From assembly GCF_014844035.1 (NCBI RefSeq), contig NZ_CP062159.1, forward strand, positions 2,046,001 to 2,110,000: 64,000 bases of DNA, given 5' to 3'. Origin of the DNA: Flavobacterium sp. MDT1-60 (GTDB taxonomy: Bacteria > Bacteroidota > Bacteroidia > Flavobacteriales > Flavobacteriaceae). Below, one piece after another: positions 55,422 to 62,882 of the stretch. The first letter of the stretch is position 1, and every line of letters starts with the position of its first letter. Below the pieces are notes generated by a model. That model was not told the DNA's origin. It worked only from the letters and a program-made list of their open reading frames with translations, and did no database searches. The position numbers were made by a program, and so were the translations under genes.

Positions 55422-56594
55422 TTAGTATTTTATCATCAACTGGCCTGTTGCTGTTCGATATACATCGCCTACTACAAGTCCGCCAGCTGTAGCTGCAGTA
55501 TTATCCGCATAAACAGGAACATTCAATATGTTTAATTTATTTTGCAATACTGTTTTACCTGCTGAATCAATTACAATTCTTTTATTCTGTTGTCCATCAG
55601 CTATAATTACTGTATTATTCATTAATCCCTGATTAGGATTCACATTTCCAAGAACTACATTATAGCTACTACTTGTTCTAAATGGGCTAGCGCCCATGCC
55701 AACAAAAATATTACCATTTCCGGTTGTTAATCCTCTGCCAGAGTTGCTTCCTAAAATCAAATTCCCCGTACCTGTTGTTAGCTCAATACCAGCACTTGAC
55801 CCAAATGCAGTATTGCTTCCACTTAAAGATCCTGATAAAGCTCCATATCCAAAAACGGTATTGTCTCCGCTTCCATCCCATGATGCCAAAGCAGATGCTC
55901 CATAGACAGTATTATAATAAGCATTTGTTGCTGTTGAAAATGCATTAAAGCCATAAACAGTATTATGTCTGGCGGAATCCTGATCAGAACCTAGTTTAAA
56001 AGCATCTTTGCCGAAAATTGTATTACTAATTCCAAATGTTCCTCCATGACATGTCACATAATTATCATTGATAATTAAATTTGACAAATAGGGCCTGACA
56101 CCATTAATTTTTGTTATTTGTTTATAAGAAGAATTAACCCACAGGTAATATTTGCTTCCAAAGGCTGTGACTATATACATTGTAGAAGAATCTCCTATAG
56201 AGGGTAAGTTTTCAAGAGTGCTAACTGTTACAATATCTTTAAAGTAAGCTGGTTTATTAAGAATTTGCTCAACGCCGCTTGTAGCATTCCAGTCAGAATT
56301 AACCTGAACATTTCCACTATCAATAATTAAGTCTCCAGGTCCCAAAAGCGACGAGCCATTAATTGTCATAATATTAACACCTGCATCGAGAGTTTCTTGT
56401 TTATAGTTGATTTGATCTTGAAGATTTGAAAATTGATTATTTACATATTTCACTTCATTATCTGTACCATAAACCAAAATATTGTCGGTTGGTTCTCCTT
56501 CGTGTACGGTATTTAATTTTAAAGGTTTATTAATTTGATAGGTACCTGCCGATGATTGTGTTTCGTTAGGTTGTATTTCTATATTTTCTTTCAT
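55422..56594 (-). CDS. Tail fibre, KPLKLNTV-type adaptor with head repeats
   Basis: 390 aa, no signal peptide. The adaptor TYQINKPLKLNTVHEGEPTD, NILVYGTDNEVKYV is homologous to those at 28018 and 29509. The body has NTVYG-FNAFST / NTVFGYGALSG-type repeats and the end AATAGGLVVGDVYRTATGQL MIKY is a common flavobacterial fibre terminus. It is a third fibre body in the P6 operon using the second adaptor class. Confidence 0.78.
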   Translation of the reverse strand: MKENIEIQPNETQSSAGTYQINKPLKLNTVHEGEPTDNILVYGTDNEVKYVNNQFSNLQDQINYKQETLDAGVNIMTINGSSLLGPGDLIIDSGNVQVNSDWNATSGVEQILNKPAYFKDIVTVSTLENLPSIGDSSTMYIVTAFGSKYYLWVNSSYKQITKINGVRPYLSNLIINDNYVTCHGGTFGISNTIFGKDAFKLGSDQDSARHNTVYGFNAFSTATNAYYNTVYGASALASWDGSGDNTVFGYGALSGSLSGSNTAFGSSAGIELTTGTGNLILGSNSGRGLTTGNGNIFVGMGASPFRTSSSYNVVLGNVNPNQGLMNNTVIIADGQQNKRIVIDSAGKTVLQNKLNILNVPVYADNTAATAGGLVVGDVYRTATGQLMIKY

Positions 56595-56706
56595 CAGTTT
56601 TTTTAATTAAATTATAAATGGCTATTTGTGAGATATTGTTTTGATAGAGACTTTCTTCTGTCTGCAGTAATGAAAACTAAGTTTGCTTTTCATGCATTTA
56701 TCAAAT

Positions 56707-56757
56707 AAACATTCAGGATTATCAGATACTTATATTCTCTGACAATCTTGAATGTTT
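56707..56757 (-). terminator. Long hairpin between fibre modules
   Basis: AAACATTCAGGATTATCAGA and TCTGACAATCTTGAATGTTT pair with two mismatches around an 11-base loop, followed by T-rich sequence. It lies after the small membrane gene and before the fibre at 55422, so it may limit read-through from P6. Nothing else is seen in the 56595-56829 gap. Confidence 0.6.
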
Positions 56758-56829
56758 TTGTTTAAAAAATAGAGAGTTTCATGAATTTTAACAACTATCT
56801 CAGTTCTTTATTTAGCTTAGAATATGATT

Positions 56830-57009
56830 TTAGTTTGCCACACCAGTTTTATTACCATCTTTACTGGCAATTAAACCCAAAGCAATACAAACACTTGTTA
56901 TCTGCCCGCCAACTTCGGCTGTGATATATCCTAAAGCAACGGCAACAGCAACACTTCCCACAATAATTCCGGCTACTGTGGTTTTCCAATTTTTAATTAT
57001 ATTTTCCAT
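56830..57009 (-). CDS. 59-aa membrane protein, holin-like
   Basis: ATG 57009 to TAA 56830: MENIIKNWKTTVAGIIVGSV, AVAVALGYITAEVGGQITSV, CIALGLIASKDGNKTGVAN. Two hydrophobic helices are joined by a short turn, ending in a charged tail with the LIASKDGNKTG motif often seen in small phage holin-like proteins (K-x-W-K-T-T start, AA/SKD-x-x-x-TG end). It lies 19 bases after the fibre at 57029. It is probably a holin or release factor. Confidence 0.72.
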   Translation of the reverse strand: MENIIKNWKTTVAGIIVGSVAVAVALGYITAEVGGQITSVCIALGLIASKDGNKTGVAN

Positions 57010-57028
57010 TTTTTTATAAGTTTAATGT

Positions 57029-57658
57029 CTAATCAGGGTTTTCTGAGTTTGGTATTATAAATTCTTCCGAATCGTCTAAACCGCCAACTGTATCTGTTAA
57101 TTTAATAATAGTACCCGGAGTTAATTCAAGCCATGTTAGCCATGCTTTTGGGTAAGTGCCACTAGGCCATGCACTGGAAAATTCGTGTTCTCCCGGTCTT
57201 TTATACATAATATAAATTCCATTATATACACCACAGCTTAATGATCTTAGTAATACTTCATCATTAAGTTCATAAGTAATTATGTCACCGTTGTCGCTAG
57301 AAGTAAATGATATAATTCTTCCTACTAAATTGTTTGCTTCAGTAAAACTGGTCATCAAACTCGTATCTCCACCGTAATAGGTTGCCTGACCAAGGAAATT
57401 ACCTTCACAATATCCTATTACAGTATCACCGATTTCTAATTCATCAGCTGTATTTGGACTAACTTTAAAAACTATAAACTGTCCCGATGGAATAATTTTA
57501 TCTCCAGTCAATAATTCCTCAATCCCTTCAATATCTTCTGCTGGTACTTTTTCGCTTTTATGCCTGAAAGAATCCCAAGTATCCCAAAATTGAATTTCTG
57601 TTGGTTTTAAACCTGTTTTAAACCAATTTTTGATAGTTTTTAATGTTTGTACTGCCAT
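57029..57658 (-). CDS. Short tail fibre, MAVQTL-type adaptor
   Basis: 209 aa. It has the shared adaptor (TIKNWFKTGLKPTEIQFWDT, WDSFRHKSEKVPAEDIEGIE), then a single compact beta domain (FIVFKVSPNTADELEIGDTV, YELNDEVLLRSLSCGVYNGI, WPSGTYPKAWLTWLELTPGT). No signal peptide. First fibre gene of the P6 operon. It could be a short fibre or the attachment piece for longer fibres. Confidence 0.75.
   Translation of the reverse strand: MAVQTLKTIKNWFKTGLKPTEIQFWDTWDSFRHKSEKVPAEDIEGIEELLTGDKIIPSGQFIVFKVSPNTADELEIGDTVIGYCEGNFLGQATYYGGDTSLMTSFTEANNLVGRIISFTSSDNGDIITYELNDEVLLRSLSCGVYNGIYIMYKRPGEHEFSSAWPSGTYPKAWLTWLELTPGTIIKLTDTVGGLDDSEEFIIPNSENPD
57531..57658 (-). repeat. Fibre adaptor repeat, copy 3
   Basis: Third copy of the adaptor-coding segment (see 52518-52645), the most diverged of the three. 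Confidence 0.72.
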
Positions 57659-57672
57659 TTTTTGTTTTTTAA

Positions 57673-57871
57673 TTATATAATTAACTTGTAATAAACTCGA
57701 TCTTTTTTGATGTCGTCTCTATAATGAATATGGTTTTTATTTTCATAGAGCAGGACTAAATTTTCTAATGGGAATATTTTTTCTAAATGCCTGATTCAGG
57801 AAAAAATGAAAAGTACTCTTGTCCGGTATTTTCGGCATTTTACTGATGCCAATTGATACTACATAATCCAT
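57673..57871 (-). pseudogene. Frameshifted small gene in the fibre operon leader
   Basis: From ATG 57871 the frame reads MDYVVSIGISKMPKIPDKST, FHFFLNQAFRKNIP and stops at 57743. A shift at the run AGAAAAAATATTCCC gives FPLENLVLLYENKNHIHYRD, DIKKDRVYYKLII-stop (57673). The two halves make a plausible ~65-aa protein, so the copy is frameshifted, or the A-run may slip. It fills most of the 57659-57993 leader after promoter P6. Confidence 0.4.
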
Positions 57872-57993
57872 AATGGTTATTGTTTTTAAAATGATTAATA
57901 AATGGTGTTGAGGTTATTTTTGAGAAAATAGGAGGAGAGAATTCACAAATTATTATTGCGATAAAACAATACCTCTATTTGATATTTGAGGGT

Positions 57994-58060
57994 GTAAAAG
58001 TAAGACTGAAGAATGGAAAATAAACACAAAAAAGCCCTCTGTATTCAGTAGTTTCAGTAA
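57994..58060 (-). promoter_or_regulatory. Tailocin promoter P6 (right fibre operon)
   Basis: TTACTGAAACTACTG (58046-58060), 43 bases, TACTTTTAC (57994-58002). It faces the fibre operon. It is paired with the opposite copy P7 as a 17-bp inverted repeat (GTATTCAGTAGTTTCAG at 58041-58057 with its complement at 58073-58089). Confidence 0.83.
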
Positions 58061-58069
58061 GTTTACTTT

Positions 58070-58135
58070 TTGCTGAAACTACTGAATACAAGTGGTTTAA
58101 AATTTCAAAATCACGAGTATCGATGTTACTTTTAC
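58070..58135 (+). promoter_or_regulatory. Tailocin promoter P7 (1037-aa effector module)
   Basis: TTGCTGAAACTACTG (58070-58084), 42 bases, TACTTTTAC (58127-58135). The only plus-strand copy. The start codon of the large gene follows 22 bases later. The 15-base gap between P6 and P7 elements suggests one activator complex serving both directions. Confidence 0.85.
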
Positions 58136-58157
58136 ATCCGGAAAAAATACTATAGCG

Positions 58158-61100
58158 ATGACTAAAAATGCAATTCACAATTTCAATCTTTCAATAAAAA
58201 ATAGTGCTGATATAAAAAGCTCAGAACACTTAACAGAAGCTATCCTAAAAGAGTTAGCCAAAGTTTCAAAAGAAATGAGTCAGCAAAAAGATATAGTGCA
58301 AGTATGGCAGGAGCAACAAACTCTAAATACTACTGCTATTGTTAACAATTCTAGTACCTCAATCGGAGAAGGCGCTACCAATACCACTGCTGAAAAAAGC
58401 GAAAAACAAATAACGGTAAGCACTACTTCTTCGGTTGCTGAGGGAACAATAGTAAACCTCACTGTCCCAACTGGAGGAGGCATCAACAGCGCACCAGAGC
58501 TGCTTGGTACTACATCTTCAGTTTCGGAGGCAAGAACATCAACTTTGAGTGCTTCAATCGGAGAAGGCGTTGCTGATACGACCGGAAGAACGACAATGAG
58601 TTCTCCCACATCAGCCAACATTACTTCTCCGATCTCAGGAGCAGAAGACAATGCTTTAAACTTAAACAGCGGCTTAACGACGCAAACCTATGCAAATGTG
58701 GCAGCTCAGCAAACTTTATCGGTTCCTCAAATGCTTCAGACAAATAGGGGCGAACCAACTATCGAAGCTATTAAAGCAGAAATTAAAAAGAAACTGGATC
58801 TGGCTATTATTGCCAATGATACTGAAACGACAGAATATTGGAAAGGGATTTCTAAGGCTTTTGATGAAGGAGCTACAGTTCAGGATTTTGATGGAAAAAA
58901 GGATCAGGAACGTTTTACAAAAATGTATTTTGGATTACAAAATTGGCGCCTTTCAACTATTGGTGAAACGACAATTAATAACTTAAATTGGGGAGAAGCA
59001 AGTGAGTTGATGATGATGAAATTACTGCAATTGTCTAAAGATGAAGAAGATGAAAATTTGAGTAATTATTATAAGAGGTTAATTAAAGAAATTAAAAAAC
59101 CTGATGTAAATGTTCAACAATTATTTTCAGAACATGATGAATTATTTTTATTATTGAAGTCAGTCTTTCCTAATCTGCCAAATAAGATAACAATTCAAAC
59201 CAGGAAAATAATATATCCAGATTTAAGTCCTCAAAAAATATATCCCGGCATTGGAGTAGAAGAGATGTATTTTGTTTGGTCAGGAACCCTATTAGATAAC
59301 ATAGAAATCAAATACGGTAAGGGCGAAATTATAAAAGATAAAAATGGAAAATATCCTAATTTAAAAAATGGTCAATGGTATGACTACGATAGAATCAATA
59401 ATCCGACAAAAGAAGGATCTACCTTCTGGAAAGCCTCATTATATAATACTATAAATGAACAGCATTATTTTTACCATACCATTGGCCAACGTCATGCTTA
59501 TTATCAATTTGTAGATGCTTATTTAAAGACAAAAGATATTATATCTGAATGGTTTGATGCTGCAGCAAGAGTGACAATGGGGTCAATAAAAGAAGCATTG
59601 GAAGGTGAAATCGCATTAGGGTCAGCTGAAATGGTTAACCTTTGGTATCTGTCTGATGATACTGATGAGTTTTTGAAGGGAGGAAACAGGTATTTGTTTT
59701 CTGATAATATGAATAACGTAAAACTACTTTTAGAGGGTAAGGGAAAATTAAATGGTGAATTTATAGATGCCAAAGGAAATAAACAAAGTTTTAAAAATTT
59801 ATCTAAAGAAGAATTAGATCTTAAATTGGTAGAGTTTGAGCAATCTGTTGTACAGGACTATATAAATTCTTCTTTCAAGGATTTAAATAACAGCTTCCTG
59901 AAAAAATCACTAGATGAGGTATCATCTCCTAGTGGAAATAAAGAATTTGATACTATTATTAAGGAAATTAATGAAAATTTTACTCATTGGATGGCTCCTG
60001 ATATTATGCAGGATATTATGGCGAAATATTTTAGCAAAGATGGAAAAGTAATTTTCAATTTTGCAAAATACGATGACAGGGTAAAACTTGGACAAGTAAT
60101 GGTAAAAGAATTGTATTATCTAAAATTGAGTGACACTTTTAAAATTGATAATATTGATGAAATACTTAAAAATCCAAAACAAAGCAGCATCAGAACAGGG
60201 GAATATTTTATAATTGATCAAAAAAATGCAGTAAAAGAGAAACCTAAATATTTAAAAGAATATAAATTATTAGAGCGATTAGAGCGAATAAAAAAGAATT
60301 TTAATAACATGTCTTCTGGCTTACATGAGGTTGCTAAAGTTAGAGATGATATAGGAAATGCTACTATTGAAGAAATTAAAAAATCATTAGCTAATATAAA
60401 AAAGGAAATTAAGAACTCATTAGCAAGTATTGAGAATGAAGTTTCAGATTCAGCATTAGTTATCGAGAAAATAATTTATGATGATTTGAGAGAACTCTAC
60501 GATGACATTAAAAAAGAATTTGAAACTACAAGCACAAATGAATCAAATGATAAAGAATATGTAGATTTAATTGAAAACTTATATAATGATATGATTGAAA
60601 TTAATGAGATAAGTGAAAAATTAAGAGTAAAGCTAATAGAGGAGGGAGAGAAAATAGTAAATACTGTAGCGGAAGAAGCTAAAAATCTTCCTGATGAAAT
60701 AGCTGTAAATGCCTTGGTAAAAGTAGCAGAACGTATTTATCCGGGAGTTGGGAAACTTAATGATAGTAAAAAAGAAATATTATTTAAAAAAAATTATGAG
60801 GCAACGGTTGCTATTTTGCTATATGAATTTGCAAAAGGTGAAGGACCTGAAATCCGTAATTTTGATTATCATGACCATAAATTTGCGCAGGCTCTTCTAA
60901 AAGACCGAATGATTAATGAAATTATGGCGGAAACCTTAAAATTATTACGACAAACTAATTATGACTTTGTGAAAAAACCTGATAGTAAAGACTTAAAACT
61001 TGATTTAGAATTTAGCCCAACTCCGGTGTATGCTGTAGAAAGCCTTGACAAACATTTAGATTCTAATTTGGCACAAATATTTATAGGAGGAGCTTTTGCT

Positions 61101-61271
61101 TTAGTACGCATAAAAAATAAAAAATTAGAAGGTTATATTTACAATCAAACCGGTAGGCAGTCATTAATGCTTCATCTGGCTGATGATGTAAAAAGGAAAA
61201 ATACAAATAAAATAGAAGCAATATTGTCAACTATTAAGCAGCGTATTTATTTTACTTTTAAATTACCATAA
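58158..61271 (+). CDS. Large protein co-regulated with the tailocin, candidate effector
   Basis: 1037 aa, no signal peptide. Residues 1-50 are helical (IHNFNLSIKNSADIKSSEHL). ~55-200 are low-complexity Ser/Thr/Gly with repeated SIGEG (SSTSIGEGATNTTAEK, STLSASIGEGVADTTG). ~200-680 are an uncharacterised globular region (KIYPGIGVEEMYFVWSG, YFYHTIGQRHAYYQFVDAYL), 690-880 are helical and coiled-coil-like (EEIKKSLANIKKEIKNSLAS), and the compact end has LAQIFIGGAFALVRIKNKKL EGYIYNQTGRQSL. It is controlled by P7 and followed by two lipoproteins that could give immunity. I cannot name its activity. A ruler or structural role is an alternative. Confidence 0.6.
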   Translation: MTKNAIHNFNLSIKNSADIKSSEHLTEAILKELAKVSKEMSQQKDIVQVWQEQQTLNTTAIVNNSSTSIGEGATNTTAEKSEKQITVSTTSSVAEGTIVNLTVPTGGGINSAPELLGTTSSVSEARTSTLSASIGEGVADTTGRTTMSSPTSANITSPISGAEDNALNLNSGLTTQTYANVAAQQTLSVPQMLQTNRGEPTIEAIKAEIKKKLDLAIIANDTETTEYWKGISKAFDEGATVQDFDGKKDQERFTKMYFGLQNWRLSTIGETTINNLNWGEASELMMMKLLQLSKDEEDENLSNYYKRLIKEIKKPDVNVQQLFSEHDELFLLLKSVFPNLPNKITIQTRKIIYPDLSPQKIYPGIGVEEMYFVWSGTLLDNIEIKYGKGEIIKDKNGKYPNLKNGQWYDYDRINNPTKEGSTFWKASLYNTINEQHYFYHTIGQRHAYYQFVDAYLKTKDIISEWFDAAARVTMGSIKEALEGEIALGSAEMVNLWYLSDDTDEFLKGGNRYLFSDNMNNVKLLLEGKGKLNGEFIDAKGNKQSFKNLSKEELDLKLVEFEQSVVQDYINSSFKDLNNSFLKKSLDEVSSPSGNKEFDTIIKEINENFTHWMAPDIMQDIMAKYFSKDGKVIFNFAKYDDRVKLGQVMVKELYYLKLSDTFKIDNIDEILKNPKQSSIRTGEYFIIDQKNAVKEKPKYLKEYKLLERLERIKKNFNNMSSGLHEVAKVRDDIGNATIEEIKKSLANIKKEIKNSLASIENEVSDSALVIEKIIYDDLRELYDDIKKEFETTSTNESNDKEYVDLIENLYNDMIEINEISEKLRVKLIEEGEKIVNTVAEEAKNLPDEIAVNALVKVAERIYPGVGKLNDSKKEILFKKNYEATVAILLYEFAKGEGPEIRNFDYHDHKFAQALLKDRMINEIMAETLKLLRQTNYDFVKKPDSKDLKLDLEFSPTPVYAVESLDKHLDSNLAQIFIGGAFALVRIKNKKLEGYIYNQTGRQSLMLHLADDVKRKNTNKIEAILSTIKQRIYFTFKLP

Positions 61272-61301
61272 AAATAGTAAATTGCAGGAAAATTAAAACA
61301 A

Positions 61302-62309
61302 ATGAAATTAAAGATTATTGTATTGTTTTTGCTTATTATATGTGGGTTTACCTCCTGCCAGAAAGAAGTTTTAGGAAAATACTATAACATCGAAGATGAT
61401 AAAGCCCTCCATTATATTGACTTTAAAGAAGATGGCACTTTTTTTCATTACTATAAAAAAGGTTCCGTTGAACGCAGTCATTCCGGTAAATGGACTCAGG
61501 AAGATAATAAAATAAATATTTTTAACTGGGAAGAATATAGTATTGGGTATTTAGAGATTATATCTGGTATGGGGAAGGTAGAATTTGGAACCACCCTTGG
61601 CAACCAAATTTTTTGGATACATGGTTCTCGACTGGATGTTACTCCGGATGGGAGTAATTATGCAGATTATATAAAAGAAGAAGATGTAGAGGAGGTAAGA
61701 ACAAGAAGAAAGAAAAGAGAAGAGGAAAGGGAAGCCTATTTAAAAAATAAGGACACTTTTTATTATCCTAATACAAAAATTATTAAAGCTATTGGGATAG
61801 AGGAAGATGATTCTGAAAGGACAGTTAAAAATTACGATTGGAAACATTTTTATACTACTGGTGAATTAGAATCAGAAGGACAATATGCATCGAATAGAAA
61901 AGAAGGGATTTGGAAATATTATTACAAAAATGGACAACTAAGGGAATTAGGTGCATTTCAGGACAGTTTAAGAGTTGGTACTTGGGAATATTATCATGAG
62001 AGTGGAAATTTAAAAGAAAAAGGGATACATATATATATAGAAAAAGGCGGGATAGATAAAGTATCTGAAAACTCAAGTTCTAAATATTACTTAACCCAAA
62101 AACGAGGTAAATGGAAGTATTATGATACTGATGGTAAACTGATACAAACTAAGGAATTCCCCTCTAGAGAAAAGGCATATGATAGTTTATATCTTTCCTG
62201 GAGTGATAATAAAGATAAAGAAAGTGTTGTTTCTGATCGCGAGAAACGTATTATAGAGGATGATAAAGATTATAATAAATATAAAGAATCATTAGCTGGT
62301 AAAAAATAA
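61302..62309 (+). CDS. Lipoprotein with MORN-like (toxin-antitoxin YwqK-type) repeats
   Basis: 335 aa. Lipoprotein signal (IVLFLLIICGFTSCQ, Cys ~20). An N-terminal beta domain (YIDFKEDGTFFHYYKKGS) is followed by MORN/YwqK-type repeats (HFYTTGELESEGQYASNRKE, GIWKYYYKNGQLRELGAF, GTWEYYHESGNLKEKG) and a charged C-terminus. It starts 30 bases after the 1037-aa gene, so it is in the same P7 operon. Similar lipoproteins often accompany polymorphic toxins, so immunity is a reasonable inference. Confidence 0.72.
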   Translation: MKLKIIVLFLLIICGFTSCQKEVLGKYYNIEDDKALHYIDFKEDGTFFHYYKKGSVERSHSGKWTQEDNKINIFNWEEYSIGYLEIISGMGKVEFGTTLGNQIFWIHGSRLDVTPDGSNYADYIKEEDVEEVRTRRKKREEEREAYLKNKDTFYYPNTKIIKAIGIEEDDSERTVKNYDWKHFYTTGELESEGQYASNRKEGIWKYYYKNGQLRELGAFQDSLRVGTWEYYHESGNLKEKGIHIYIEKGGIDKVSENSSSKYYLTQKRGKWKYYDTDGKLIQTKEFPSREKAYDSLYLSWSDNKDKESVVSDREKRIIEDDKDYNKYKESLAGKK

Positions 62310-62312
62310 TTT

Positions 62313-62346
62313 TAAAAGAGTCATTTGTAATCCAAATGATCTTTTA
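62313..62346 (+). terminator. Terminator after the MORN lipoprotein
   Basis: AAAAGAGTCATTTG and CAAATGATCTTTT pair around TAATC. A second hairpin (AAAACTACC...GGTAGTTTT plus T-run) at 62420-62448 lies further on. Both end the P7 operon before the repeat element. Confidence 0.72.
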
Positions 62347-62419
62347 AATTACAGGAAAATAAAATAATAAACAGAAATATGTTTTTTAAAGAAACTTAAA
62401 TTCAGATTTGAGATCCATC

Positions 62420-62448
62420 AAAAACTACCCTTAATCAGGTAGTTTTTT
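62420..62448 (+). terminator. Second terminator after the P7 operon
   Basis: AAAACTACC - CTTAATCA - GGTAGTTTT followed by a T-rich tail. It provides tandem termination with the hairpin at 62313-62346. Confidence 0.75.
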
Positions 62449-62524
62449 TGTTTTAAAGAATACTTTATTTTAGCATTAAAATTATAAAAAACAAACCCGT
62501 TCTCCTAGATCTTCCTTATGAAAA

Positions 62525-62750
62525 GCTGCGCAAATGTCTCTGACTTTGTGCATTTTTTTTGTTCCTTAGAAATTGTAAACCTGATAAAAGTCTCCCGACT
62601 TTTTACGTTTAGTTCTTATATTGCCTTGATTTTATATATTCAGGAAATAACATTTTAAGAAATTAGTTTTAAAGTCAGAGACTTTGAGAAGTTTTCGTTT
62701 TTCAATTATATTAGCTTGAAATGGCGCAAAGTCAGAGGCATTTGCGCAGC
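62525..62750. repeat. MITE-like element with 27-bp imperfect terminal inverted repeats
   Basis: GCTGCGCAAATGTCTCTGAC TTTGTGC (62525-62551) and its near complement at 62724-62750 (25 of 27 match) bound a 226-base non-coding segment. A third, internal partial copy of the CAGAGACTTT core lies near 62672. No open frame of note is present. The frame crossing its right end (62632-62895, minus) is not convincing. It separates the effector operon from the ankyrin lipoprotein gene. Confidence 0.55.
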
Positions 62751-62882
62751 GTTGTGGAGGAACACTTTGTGGAGCGGGTAATTTATATACTAAATATAAA
62801 TTAGGCTGATTTGAAAATTTAATTAATTTAGCAGAGTAGAAAATTATATTAAATAACCCCAATTCATCCTTAATATTAAAAA

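Noticed and set aside
28018..57658. Interpretation of the head-repeat proteins as trimeric autotransporter adhesins
   Set aside because: They lack a C-terminal YadA-type membrane anchor, most have no signal peptide, and they sit in tail operons sharing adaptors.
28018..58135. Complete prophage
   Set aside because: No integrase, terminase, portal, capsid or replication gene and no attachment-site duplication could be seen.
28018..58135. Type VI secretion or Afp/PVC-type eCIS
   Set aside because: No TssJLM-like membrane complex, AAA+ ATPase or PAAR-tip gene was found; regulation and lysis genes fit a tailocin.
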